Below are positions 1-6,649 of a DNA stretch of 10,382 nucleotides, piece by piece. The DNA comes from Cenarchaeum sp. (lineage in GTDB: Archaea; Thermoproteota; Nitrososphaeria; Nitrososphaerales; Nitrosopumilaceae), in NCBI GenBank assembly GCA_007570915.1, contig RKSK01000040.1, forward strand, positions 1-10,382, read 5' to 3'. Below the pieces are notes generated by a model. That model was given only the letters and a program-made list of their open reading frames with translations, made no database searches and was not told the origin of the DNA. A program made the translations under genes and the position numbers. How positions within the stretch are numbered: position 1 is the stretch's first letter; each line of letters opens with the position of its first letter.

Positions 1-117
1 GACGACGTTGATCAGGCCAAGCTCATGGAGCTTGTGGCCGCGCTCAAGAACATACGCGCCGCCGTGATGGCGCGCATGGGCAAGCCGGCCGGCGGCGGCA
101 CGCCGCGCGCGCCTTGA
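1..117 (+). CDS. C-terminal end of an unrecognised protein (5' end outside window)
   Basis: Frame 1 is open from the first base to a TGA at 115-117 and gives the last 38 residues of a protein. A helical stretch (around VDQAKLMELVAALKNIRAAV) is followed by a Gly/Pro/Arg-rich tail ending in TPRAP. The codon choice (GCC, CTC, CGC, ATA) matches the neighbouring genes, which supports a real coding end. Too little is present to name a family. The stop overlaps the TTG start of the next gene (TTGA), so the two are probably co-transcribed and translationally coupled. Confidence 0.6.
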   Translation, partial: DDVDQAKLMELVAALKNIRAAVMARMGKPAGGGTPRAP

Positions 118-974
118 CTGCGGGGACTGCGCCGGAGCCGCGCACGGGCGACGGCCGGTTCACGGTAAAGTGGCTCGCCGCCTCGCACGACGCGGGGGTC
201 CGCGCGAGGATCACGGGAGGCCTCGCCGCGCGCGGCCACGACCCGTCGGTCCTAGAGTACTCTAGCGTCGCGGCGCTCTCGGCGGGCATGGGCCGCGACC
301 GCACGCGCATACTCGCGGCCTCCTCGGAGATGGCCGGCGACCCGGCCTTTGAGGCGGCAATCCGCGAGATCGCGCGCGGCTACCCCCTTGACGTGCTCTG
401 CTACGGCCCGCCGCTGGCCGAGCCGGCCAGGTCGCGCCTCGCGGCTAGCTCGACGGTGAGGATGTCGCCGGCCGCAGACCCGTCTGGCGACATACTCGAG
501 ATGGCCGAGCAGAGCCCTCGCTGGCAGAGCCCGCGGTTCATACGCGGCCTCGTCATATCGCGCGCGCTGGACCTCGAGGGCGCCATCGACGACTGCATCA
601 TCCGTCGCCTCTCGCTGGGTCGGCCAATGCCGGAGGGCGAGGCCCTCGACAAGTGCCATAAAGTGCTCTATAGCCGCAACATCTCGATGGCCCAGAGGTG
701 GTCGTTCCTGCGCCTAATCATGACGATAGACGGCGCAGTCGACGGGGACCTCCTGCGCCTCATCGAGTCCGTCTCCGAGGCCAGGAACCGCCTCGCGCAC
801 GCGCGCCTGGACATCGACGAGTCCGGCACGGTCGTCTCGGGCCACAAGATCCACGCAGAAGACGGGAGGTACCGCTTTGATGCGGACATGCTGTGGGAGA
901 CGGTCTGCAACGCCGACGAGGCGATACTGCGCCTGGGCGGGATGGTCGCGTGCATGGACGCGCACGGCGCCTAG
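114..974 (+). CDS. Hypothetical protein with C-terminal HEPN-like domain and degenerate receiver-like N-terminus
   Basis: The protein has 286 residues from a TTG start that overlaps the upstream stop by four bases; no ATG or GTG lies at a better place near the N-terminus. Residues 136-285 look all-helical: an early helix with LEGAIDD (154-160), a middle helix (SMAQRWSFLRLIM, 191-203), then EARNRLAHARLDI (222-234). R224-N225-x-x-x-H229 fits the R-x4-6-H motif of HEPN domains, which are often RNases in toxin-antitoxin and defence systems but can be non-catalytic. Residues 17-132 alternate strands and helices like a response-regulator receiver, but without a clear phospho-acceptor Asp pattern, so this part is a weaker reading. 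The gene converges on glnA, with three bases between the stops. The HEPN call rests on motif and helix pattern only; no nucleotidyltransferase partner is visible next to it. Confidence 0.6.
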   Translation: MTAGTAPEPRTGDGRFTVKWLAASHDAGVRARITGGLAARGHDPSVLEYSSVAALSAGMGRDRTRILAASSEMAGDPAFEAAIREIARGYPLDVLCYGPPLAEPARSRLAASSTVRMSPAADPSGDILEMAEQSPRWQSPRFIRGLVISRALDLEGAIDDCIIRRLSLGRPMPEGEALDKCHKVLYSRNISMAQRWSFLRLIMTIDGAVDGDLLRLIESVSEARNRLAHARLDIDESGTVVSGHKIHAEDGRYRFDADMLWETVCNADEAILRLGGMVACMDAHGA

Positions 975-977
975 CGC

Positions 978-2423
978 TCAGGCGTCGGCGTACATGGAGA
1001 CCTCCCATGCCGTCGGCGTCTGCGCAAAGGCGGCGTACTCGTCGCGCTTGAGCGCAATGTAGGCGTCCAAAAAGTCCGCCGTGAAGACGCGCTCGAGGAA
1101 CGCGCGGTCGGAGCCCAGCGCGTCAAGCGTGCCCCTCAGCGTCGAGGGCAGCGAGCCTATCTGGTGCTCGCGCTTTTTTTGCGCGCTCATCTTGTAGACG
1201 TTCTCCTCTATGGGCTCGCCGGGGTCGAGCTTGCGGCGTATGCCGTCAAGGCCGGCGAGGACGAGCGCGGCCTCTAGCAGGTAGATGTTGGCCGTCGGGT
1301 CCGGCACGCGGTACTCTATCCTCTTGCTCTTTTCCTGGTTTCGCAGGTACATCGGCACGCGTATGGCCGCCGAGCGGTTGCCTATCCCCCAGCACACGTT
1401 AACGGGCGCCTCAAAGTTTGGCACGAGGCGCTTGTACGAGTTTGTCGTGGGGTTTGTTATCGCGCACAGGGCCGGCGCGTGGTCGAGGAGCCCGCCGATA
1501 TAGTAGCGGCCCACCTGCGAGAGCTGCGCGACGGGGTCGTCGGCGTCAAACATGAGGTTGGACTCGCCGTTCCAGAGGCTCTGGTGCGTGTGCATCGCAG
1601 AGGCGTTGTCGCCAAATATCGGCTTTGACATGAAGGTCGCGACCTTGCCGGCGCGCTTTGCCTTTACCTTGATAAAGTTCTTGACGGAGACGACGGCGTC
1701 GGCCATCCCGGACATCTCGCCGTAGCGCAGGTTTATCTCGCTCTGGCCCGACGTCGCGACCTCGTGGTGCTCGGCCTCGACCATGACGCCAAAATAGCTG
1801 TGGAGGTCGTCGCAGATGTCCTTTCGCAGGCTGTCCATCGTGTCCTTTGGCTGCGACGGGTAGTAGCCCTCGCGCAGGCCGATCGCCGTGCTCACGTTGC
1901 CCTTGGCCCACGGGGACTCTTTTGACTCTATGGAATAGCCCGAGCCGCCGTACGAGTGCGTCGCGGCGTATGGCGACGGGTAGACGTTTATCGCGTCAAA
2001 GACGAAAAACTCCAGCTCCGGCCCGAACATCGCGTGCGTCACGCCATAGTTGGCGAGCTCGGCCTCGGCCTTTTGGACGATGCCGCGCGAGTCGCGGTTA
2101 AAGCGCGAGGCCTCGTCGGTGTTTCCCTCGTACAGGTCGCAGAACATCCTCGCGTTGCGCCTCTTGCCGTTGTCATAGTCGGGCGGCAGTATGCGAAACG
2201 TCGAGGGGTCGGGCTTCATGACCATGTCGGACTTGTTGACCGAGGAAAAGCCGACTATGGAGCTCGCGTCGAGCTTTTCGAGGCCGTTCTCAAAGTTGTC
2301 CTCGGCTATGCCGTACGCCGGCATGCCCATCCTGTGGAGCTCGCCGATGATGTCGACGAACCAAAAGTCGATAAAGGCGACCTTCTCCTTGCGGAGCCGG
2401 TCCATCACGGCGCCTGCGTCCAT
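978..2423 (-). CDS. glnA: Glutamine synthetase, type I
   Basis: Makes glutamine from glutamate, ammonia and ATP; cytoplasmic dodecamer in this family and the main ammonium-assimilation step. The 481 residues match the usual GSI length. Landmarks: beta-grasp LDASSI with the loop Asp52 (usually D-G-S-S), SDMVMKPD at 65-72, metal-ligand FGPELEFFVF (133-142), EAEHHEVATSGQSEINLRYG (216-235), the ATP/ammonium region KPIFGDNASAMHTHQSLW (267-284), NPTTNSYKRLVPNFEAPV (324-341), NRSAAIRVP (349-357) and RIEYRVPDPTAN (368-379). No obvious adenylylation-type Tyr motif is seen. A GTG lies directly before the ATG (2424-2426); the ATG at 2421-2423 is chosen because a TATA-like box sits 26-30 bases upstream. 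The gene has its own promoter and follows the KamA-like gene on the same strand after a 75-base gap. Very secure by motif content. Confidence 0.97.
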   Translation of the reverse strand: MDAGAVMDRLRKEKVAFIDFWFVDIIGELHRMGMPAYGIAEDNFENGLEKLDASSIVGFSSVNKSDMVMKPDPSTFRILPPDYDNGKRRNARMFCDLYEGNTDEASRFNRDSRGIVQKAEAELANYGVTHAMFGPELEFFVFDAINVYPSPYAATHSYGGSGYSIESKESPWAKGNVSTAIGLREGYYPSQPKDTMDSLRKDICDDLHSYFGVMVEAEHHEVATSGQSEINLRYGEMSGMADAVVSVKNFIKVKAKRAGKVATFMSKPIFGDNASAMHTHQSLWNGESNLMFDADDPVAQLSQVGRYYIGGLLDHAPALCAITNPTTNSYKRLVPNFEAPVNVCWGIGNRSAAIRVPMYLRNQEKSKRIEYRVPDPTANIYLLEAALVLAGLDGIRRKLDPGEPIEENVYKMSAQKKREHQIGSLPSTLRGTLDALGSDRAFLERVFTADFLDAYIALKRDEYAAFAQTPTAWEVSMYADA

Positions 2424-2448
2424 CACGCGCGGGGCGCGAGGGGGGCCT

Positions 2449-2456
2449 CATATACC
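2449..2456 (-). promoter_or_regulatory. TATA-like box of glnA
   Basis: Read on the minus strand the sequence is GGTATATG, an AT-rich island in very GC-rich DNA, centred about 29 bases before the glnA ATG. With archaeal TATA-to-start-site spacing, transcription would begin at or within a few bases of the start codon, giving a leaderless mRNA. No purine-rich Shine-Dalgarno is seen between box and start. Confidence 0.6.
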
Positions 2457-2475
2457 ACGCGTTGGTAAGCTAGTC

Positions 2476-2491
2476 TTGCCCTTATTGGCAA
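2476..2491. promoter_or_regulatory. Inverted repeat TTGCC-N6-GGCAA upstream of glnA promoter
   Basis: Perfect 5-bp arms (TTGCC at 2476-2480, GGCAA at 2487-2491) flank a six-base spacer, about 20-25 bases upstream of the glnA TATA box and just past the stop of the KamA-like gene. Its position suits an operator or activator site for glnA. It could instead be a small hairpin at the 3' end of the KamA-like transcript. Which of these applies cannot be settled from sequence. Confidence 0.35.
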
Positions 2492-2501
2492 ATGGAGCTG
2501 A

Positions 2502-3839
2502 CTAGCGGGCCGCGCGCATCTCGCGCAGGCGCGCCTCGAAAAAGAACTCGCCGCCGCCCAGGGGCCTCAGGCCGTCGAGCCACGACGCGGCCTCGTCATA
2601 CTCGGCGTAAAAGGGCCTGCCGACCCACGCGGGGTCGCGGCCCTGCAAAAAGCGCAGCGCCATGGCGCGCCGCCCCGCGACGTCGACGATCCCGTCGACC
2701 GCAACCTTGCCGGGCGTAGCTGACATGCTCGGGCCCCTCACGGTCCGCGCCAGGCCGCTGACCTGCCTGTACGCCTGCGTGAATATGCCGTGCGCGCGCA
2801 CGAGGGGCACGCCAAAATAGTGCTGCGCGCCCGTGTCGCGGACCACAAACATGTAGTAGGGGACGCACCCGCGGCGAACCTGCTCTGTCCACATGGCTGC
2901 CCACATGTCCCCGTCGTCGTTGATGTGCGCGAGGAGCGGCGACTGTGTCCTTATCTGCGCGCCCGTCGCGCGCACGCGCGCGATCGCCTCGGCGCACGCG
3001 CGCGTGCGCATCTCCGTGACGTGGTTAAAGTGGGCCATTATGGCGAGGTGGACGCCTGCCTGCGTGACCCTGCCAAAGAGGTCCAGCATGTCGCCGGCGT
3101 CCTCGTCGGTGAGAAACTTGTAGGGCCAGTACGAGAGGGCCTTTGTCCCGATGCGTATGGTCCGCAGCGTGGGTATCCTCGCCTCCAGCAGCGCGTTGAC
3201 GTACGTCGCAAACACGCCGGCGCGCATTATCATCGGGTCGCCGCCGGTGAAGAGCACGTCGGTCACCTCGGGGTGCTCGCGCAGGTACTGGACGAGCTGC
3301 TCTGACTCGCGCATCGCGAACTTGAGCCCGTCCATGCCGACAAACTGGGGCCACCTAAAGCAAAAGCTGCAATACGCGTGGCACGTCTGGCTCTGGCTCG
3401 GGAAGAAGAGGCACGTCTCGCGGTACTTGTGCTGCATGCCGTGGAGCATGGTCCCGTCGGCGAGGCGCGGCACGTTGAGCTCCATCTGGCCGGCGGGGTG
3501 CGGGTTTAGGCGCAGCCTTATCGCGTTGGCCGTCTCGTCAATGTGTTTTTTGTCGCGCGTCTCCAGGGCCGCGGCCATCTCGGCATAGTTTGCCTCGCTT
3601 AGCATGCCGCGCTGCGGGAACGTGAGGACGAACATGGGGTCGGCCTCGGGCCTCGACCAGTCTATGAGGTTCTCTACGACATAGTTGTTGGCCTTGAAGG
3701 GCAGGACGTGCGCGACGACGTCCATCTCGGCGAGGCGGTCCTCGCCGAGGGCCGCTGCCTGCGGGAGGCCCCTGACGTTGGAGAGCGTGTACGAGGAGAG
3801 GCGCGGCCTCTGGCCCCACTCCCACTCTTGAAGCGACAT
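2502..3839 (-). CDS. KamA-like radical SAM aminomutase (lysine 2,3-aminomutase family)
   Basis: A 445-residue radical SAM enzyme of the KamA type, which use a [4Fe-4S] cluster, S-adenosylmethionine and PLP to move an amino group between adjacent carbons. Seen here: cluster motif TCHAYCSFC (Cys153, 157, 160), the SAM-contacting FTGGDP (197-202), QSPLLAHIND (299-308), VPYYMFVVRD (326-335) followed by GAQHYF, and TPGK (375-378), whose Lys378 fits the PLP-Schiff-base Lys. Arg162 just after the cluster fits the carboxylate-binding Arg of lysine 2,3-aminomutase. The second substrate Asp, expected seven residues before the PLP Lys, appears to be Ser371, so the substrate may not be lysine. The start at 3837-3839 (MSLQEW) is chosen because a TATA box lies about 30 bases upstream; the open frame runs on to 4631 but that extension is antisense to mscS. 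Family secure, substrate not. Confidence 0.85.
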   Translation of the reverse strand: MSLQEWEWGQRPRLSSYTLSNVRGLPQAAALGEDRLAEMDVVAHVLPFKANNYVVENLIDWSRPEADPMFVLTFPQRGMLSEANYAEMAAALETRDKKHIDETANAIRLRLNPHPAGQMELNVPRLADGTMLHGMQHKYRETCLFFPSQSQTCHAYCSFCFRWPQFVGMDGLKFAMRESEQLVQYLREHPEVTDVLFTGGDPMIMRAGVFATYVNALLEARIPTLRTIRIGTKALSYWPYKFLTDEDAGDMLDLFGRVTQAGVHLAIMAHFNHVTEMRTRACAEAIARVRATGAQIRTQSPLLAHINDDGDMWAAMWTEQVRRGCVPYYMFVVRDTGAQHYFGVPLVRAHGIFTQAYRQVSGLARTVRGPSMSATPGKVAVDGIVDVAGRRAMALRFLQGRDPAWVGRPFYAEYDEAASWLDGLRPLGGGEFFFEARLREMRAAR

Positions 3840-3863
3840 CGCGAGGGCCGTCGCGGGGCACCC

Positions 3864-3873
3864 TAATTTATAG
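3864..3873 (-). promoter_or_regulatory. TATA-like box of the KamA-like gene
   Basis: Minus-strand reading CTATAAATTA, a near-ideal archaeal TATA element centred about 29 bases upstream of the chosen ATG (3839). It implies leaderless or nearly leaderless transcription and excludes the longer open frame as the natural N-terminus. Confidence 0.7.
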
Positions 3874-3892
3874 TGGATCGCCCCGGGCCGCG

Positions 3893-3908
3893 CGCGGGGC
3901 GCCCCGCG
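3893..3908. repeat. 16-bp perfect palindrome in the divergent KamA-like/mscS region
   Basis: CGCGGGGC at 3893-3900 is followed directly by its reverse complement GCCCCGCG at 3901-3908. It lies between the two outward-facing TATA boxes. A second inverted repeat, CGCCGCC...GGCGGCG with a ten-base centre, follows at 3922-3945. The region is almost pure G+C, which raises the chance of accidental palindromes, so an operator role is only possible. Confidence 0.35.
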
Positions 3909-3954
3909 GCCCCGCCCACGGCGCCGCCTCGCGCGCGCGGCGGCGGGCAAAAAG

Positions 3955-3962
3955 GAATATAC
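3955..3962 (+). promoter_or_regulatory. TATA-like box of mscS
   Basis: The sequence GAATATAC (context AAAAAGGAATATACC) is an AT island in GC-rich DNA, centred about 28 bases before the GTG chosen as the mscS start. It points to a leaderless transcript and supports starting the protein at 3987 and not at the in-frame GTG at 3873, which lies upstream of the promoter. Confidence 0.6.
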
Positions 3963-3964
3963 CG

Positions 3965-3990
3965 CCACGCGCGCGGCGGCGCGCGCGTGG
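3965..3990. repeat. 10-bp inverted repeat spanning the mscS start
   Basis: CCACGCGCGC (3965-3974) and GCGCGCGTGG (3981-3990) are perfect inverted arms around the six bases GGCGGC. The right arm contains the GTG start codon (3987-3989) and the left arm begins just after the TATA box. A protein bound here would block transcription start, so it is placed like an archaeal repressor site. A largely G/C alphabet makes chance occurrence easier. Confidence 0.4.
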
Positions 3991-5729
3991 CCCAGCACCA
4001 GATAGTCGACGCCGTCGTGGCCGAGGCCGGCAAGTTCGAGTCCGTCTCGCAGCTCGTCATGTCCTCGCCCTCGCTGCAGGCGGCCCTCGTGGCCCTCGTC
4101 GTGGGCCTGGTGGCCATAGGCGCGGCGTACCGCAGCCTCTCGTCGTGGACGCGCACGCGCGAGTTCAGCTACACGAGGCCGCACCTGGCCCGCTTTGTGC
4201 GAGCCGCGGTCCTGCCCATATTTGCCATAGCGCTGGTCTCCTCGGTCAACGCGTACACGCAGTCCTTTGCGCTCTTTGAGGAGGGCAACGGCGCCGGCGG
4301 CGGGTCCTCGCCGCGCGAGACGTTTGCGAGGATGCTCAACACGATCAACATATTTGTCATCGGCTACACGGCCGCGACGCTCATACCCGTCGTCATCACG
4401 CAGCGCCAAAAGGCCGGCGAGGAGGCCGCAGACTATGCGGCGTGGCGCGAGATGCGCGGGTTTCCCGACGACGCGGACGGGGCGTTCCACTCGCTCTTTA
4501 GGTGGATCCCCCCAAAGCACGCGCCGGAGGGCATGGGCGAGCCCGAGTTTGCCGAGCTGATGGAAACCGAGGCCGGCCGCGCGCGCCTCGAGTCGTACCG
4601 GACAGAAAAGGGCATCGGCGTCGGGAGCCACGAGGCCACGGTCCCCAACGCGTTTGCGCGCTGGCGCTCCATGGAGCGCTCAAAGTACGCCGCCTACCTC
4701 AGGTCGTGCCTTGACGGGTCAAACGAGTCGGGCCACAGGCTGCGCCTCGGCCAGGCCGACGAGGAGGTCTACCCGATCGACACGTGGCGCGAGGAGAGGC
4801 GCAACACGGGGTACGCGCGCATAGTGGCCGGCGCGCGCCCGCCGGGCCACGCGAAAAAAAAGCGCAAGGACCTCCCGCGCTCGGCGACGGAGGCCATACG
4901 CATCGCGCTCATCGCCGCCGTCTCGCTTGGCCTCGTGAGCTGGTGGGGCGTGAACCTCTGGGTCCTCGCGACGGCGACCGGCGGCCTCGCGGTCGGCGTG
5001 GGCCTCGCGCTGCAGGAGACGATGCAGAACTGGTTTGCGTACCTGTTCATACGCAAGGACAACATAATGGCCGAGGGCGACAGGGTCAAGCTCGAGAGCG
5101 GCTATGACGGGTACATACACCGCATCACGCCGCGCGTGACGTACGTGCGCCACGCGCTCCACGAGTCGATAGCAATAGTGCCGACTAGGCAGCTCGTCAG
5201 CTCGCAGCTCATCAACTACACGCGCGAGACGATGCTCGTGCCGGCCTCCGTGTCAGTCGGCGTGTCGTACCTCAACGACCCGCGGCAGGTCTCGGCGATA
5301 CTCGTCAAGGTCGGGAGGCGCGCGATGGCCGAGTCCGTCGACGAGCGCGGGAGGCACCTGGTCAGGCAAAAGAGGTGCCCCTATGTGGCCCAGAACCGCC
5401 CGAGCTGCGGGTGCGACCGCAACATCCACGTGAGCGTCGAGCAGCCGGTGGTGCGCTTCACAAAGTTCAACGACTCGTCGCTCGACTTTGAGATGTGGGT
5501 CTATGTGCGCGACTATGGCTCGCAGTTCAAGGCCGAGACGGACATGAGGGTGTTCATGCACGAGGAGTTCAAGAGGTACGACATACGCATCCCGTGGCCC
5601 ATACGGACCGTCTACCAGGGCGACGAGGCCCGCGAGGCCCGCGAGATAGCCTCGCTTGACGCGGCCCGCAACGCCGTCGTCGACGAGCACGGCATAGGCG
5701 ACATATCGCGCGGCGGTGACGCCGAGTGA
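3987..5729 (+). CDS. MscS-family mechanosensitive ion channel with large cytoplasmic insert
   Basis: A membrane channel expected to open on membrane tension and release solutes on hypo-osmotic shock. In the 580-residue product, hydrophobic segments lie at about 30-47, 70-90 and 120-138, then a hydrophilic stretch (139-300) ending in a Lys/Arg cluster (HAKKKRK, 288-294), then 303-330 and the pore helix. The pore signature is the glycine-rich GGLAVGVGLALQETMQNWF (332-350), followed by the beta-domain (DNIMAEGDRVKL, 358-369) and the end motif YDIRIPWPIRTVY (531-543), both typical of MscS. A Cys cluster (Cys464, 474, 476) sits in the C-terminal domain. The long segment between the third and fourth helices is unlike the short E. 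coli MscS, so it belongs to the larger multi-helix variants. GTG start chosen from the upstream TATA box. Its stop overlaps the prs start (GTGA). Confidence 0.9.
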   Translation: MAQHQIVDAVVAEAGKFESVSQLVMSSPSLQAALVALVVGLVAIGAAYRSLSSWTRTREFSYTRPHLARFVRAAVLPIFAIALVSSVNAYTQSFALFEEGNGAGGGSSPRETFARMLNTINIFVIGYTAATLIPVVITQRQKAGEEAADYAAWREMRGFPDDADGAFHSLFRWIPPKHAPEGMGEPEFAELMETEAGRARLESYRTEKGIGVGSHEATVPNAFARWRSMERSKYAAYLRSCLDGSNESGHRLRLGQADEEVYPIDTWREERRNTGYARIVAGARPPGHAKKKRKDLPRSATEAIRIALIAAVSLGLVSWWGVNLWVLATATGGLAVGVGLALQETMQNWFAYLFIRKDNIMAEGDRVKLESGYDGYIHRITPRVTYVRHALHESIAIVPTRQLVSSQLINYTRETMLVPASVSVGVSYLNDPRQVSAILVKVGRRAMAESVDERGRHLVRQKRCPYVAQNRPSCGCDRNIHVSVEQPVVRFTKFNDSSLDFEMWVYVRDYGSQFKAETDMRVFMHEEFKRYDIRIPWPIRTVYQGDEAREAREIASLDAARNAVVDEHGIGDISRGGDAE

Positions 5730-6649
5730 GGCGCCGGCGCGGGGGCGTGGCCGCCCCGCCCCCGCGCGTCGTGGTCGGCGGGCCGTCCTCGGCGGCGCTC
5801 GCGCGCCGCCTCGCGCGCCGCCTGCGCGCGCCGTACATCGGCGCCTCGGCGCGCGTCTTCTCCGACGGCGAGTCGCGCCTCACGCTGCGCCGCGCGATCC
5901 CGCGCGGCTCGACTGCGATCGTGGTAGAGTCGACGCACCCGCCCGTGGACACAAACCTCGTGCGCGCGCTCACGCTCGTCTCGGCGGCCGCGTCGGCGGC
6001 GGGGCGCGCCGTGGCCGTCATCCCCTACCTCGGCTATGCGAGGCAGGACCGCGCGTTCCTCTCCGGCGAGCTCGTCACGATAAGGGAGGTCGCGCGCCTG
6101 CTCGAGGGCGCCGGCGCGTCGGGCCTGGTCTCCGTCGACATTCACAGCGAGGAGGCCCGCGCGCACTTTGGAATCCCAGCCGTGAGCGTGCCGGCCGCGC
6201 CGGCCCTTGCGGCGCACTTTGCGTCGGTGCGCATGCGCGACAGGGTCGTCGTCTCGCCCGACGCAGGCGGCGCGCAGAGGGCGGGCCTGCTTGCGCGCGC
6301 GCTTGGCTGCGGGCTTGCCGTCCTGGAAAAGCGGCGCGACCGGCGCACGGGCGAGACCGCGGTCGCGACGCGCGAGGCCCCGGGCGTCTCCGGCCGCGAC
6401 GCCATACTCGTCGACGACATGATAAGCACGGGGGGGAGCATATCGGGCGCCGCGGCGTTCCTGCGGTCGCACGGCTGCGCGCGCGTGCATGCGGCATGCA
6501 CGCATGCGCTCCTCGCCGGCGGCGCGCGCCAGCGCATGAGGCGCGCCGGGATATCCAGCGTCGTCGCGACGAACACGGTTCCCGGCCCCGTCTCGGCAGT
6601 AGACGTCTCGGGCCTGCTCGCCGCGGCCCTGGGCGCGCCGGCGCGCTAG
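5726..6649 (+). CDS. prs: Ribose-phosphate pyrophosphokinase (PRPP synthetase)
   Basis: Transfers pyrophosphate from ATP to ribose 5-phosphate, giving PRPP for purine, pyrimidine, histidine and NAD synthesis; cytoplasmic. The 307 residues fit archaeal enzymes. Seen: FSDGES (45-50), THPPVDTNLV (70-79), the ATP-binding YLGYARQDR (101-109), SVDIHSEEARAHF (136-148), the flexible catalytic loop EKRRDRRTGE (201-210) and the PRPP-binding loop ILVDDMISTGGS (227-238). The GTG start overlaps the mscS stop (GTGA), which suggests translational coupling. The first 13 residues (Arg/Pro-rich) are unusual and an in-frame GTG at 5747 or 5771 would give an N-terminus closer to other family members, where the first strand (RVVVGG) is near the start. 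The TAG stop overlaps the stop of the convergent gene within CTAG. Confidence 0.95.
   Translation: MRRRRGGVAAPPPRVVVGGPSSAALARRLARRLRAPYIGASARVFSDGESRLTLRRAIPRGSTAIVVESTHPPVDTNLVRALTLVSAAASAAGRAVAVIPYLGYARQDRAFLSGELVTIREVARLLEGAGASGLVSVDIHSEEARAHFGIPAVSVPAAPALAAHFASVRMRDRVVVSPDAGGAQRAGLLARALGCGLAVLEKRRDRRTGETAVATREAPGVSGRDAILVDDMISTGGSISGAAAFLRSHGCARVHAACTHALLAGGARQRMRRAGISSVVATNTVPGPVSAVDVSGLLAAALGAPAR
6483..6503. repeat. 21-bp near-palindrome inside prs
   Basis: GCGTGCATGC at 6483-6492 and GCATGCACGC at 6494-6503 are perfect 10-bp inverted arms with a single central base. It lies in the prs coding region and encodes part of VHAACTHA. It may be a by-product of GC-rich codon choice; no function is claimed. 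Confidence 0.5.

Noticed and set aside
3893..3945. G/C-only palindromes as definite operators
   Set aside because: In a stretch made almost only of G and C, palindromes of this length arise readily by chance. They are listed as repeats without an assigned role.
3873..3986. In-frame GTG at 3873 as the mscS start
   Set aside because: It would add 38 Pro/Arg/Gly-rich residues and place the TATA box inside the coding region. The GTG at 3987 has the correct promoter spacing.
2502..4631. The 709-codon minus-strand open frame as one long protein
   Set aside because: Only the part from 3839 down matches the KamA family. The extension is low-complexity Arg/Ala/Gly sequence antisense to mscS and crosses both divergent promoters.
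6483..6503. 21-bp near-palindrome in prs as a regulatory or recombination site
   Set aside because: It lies inside a conserved coding sequence and is made of repeated GCATGC-type words compatible with the encoded Val-His-Ala-Ala-Cys-Thr-His. No supporting context was found.
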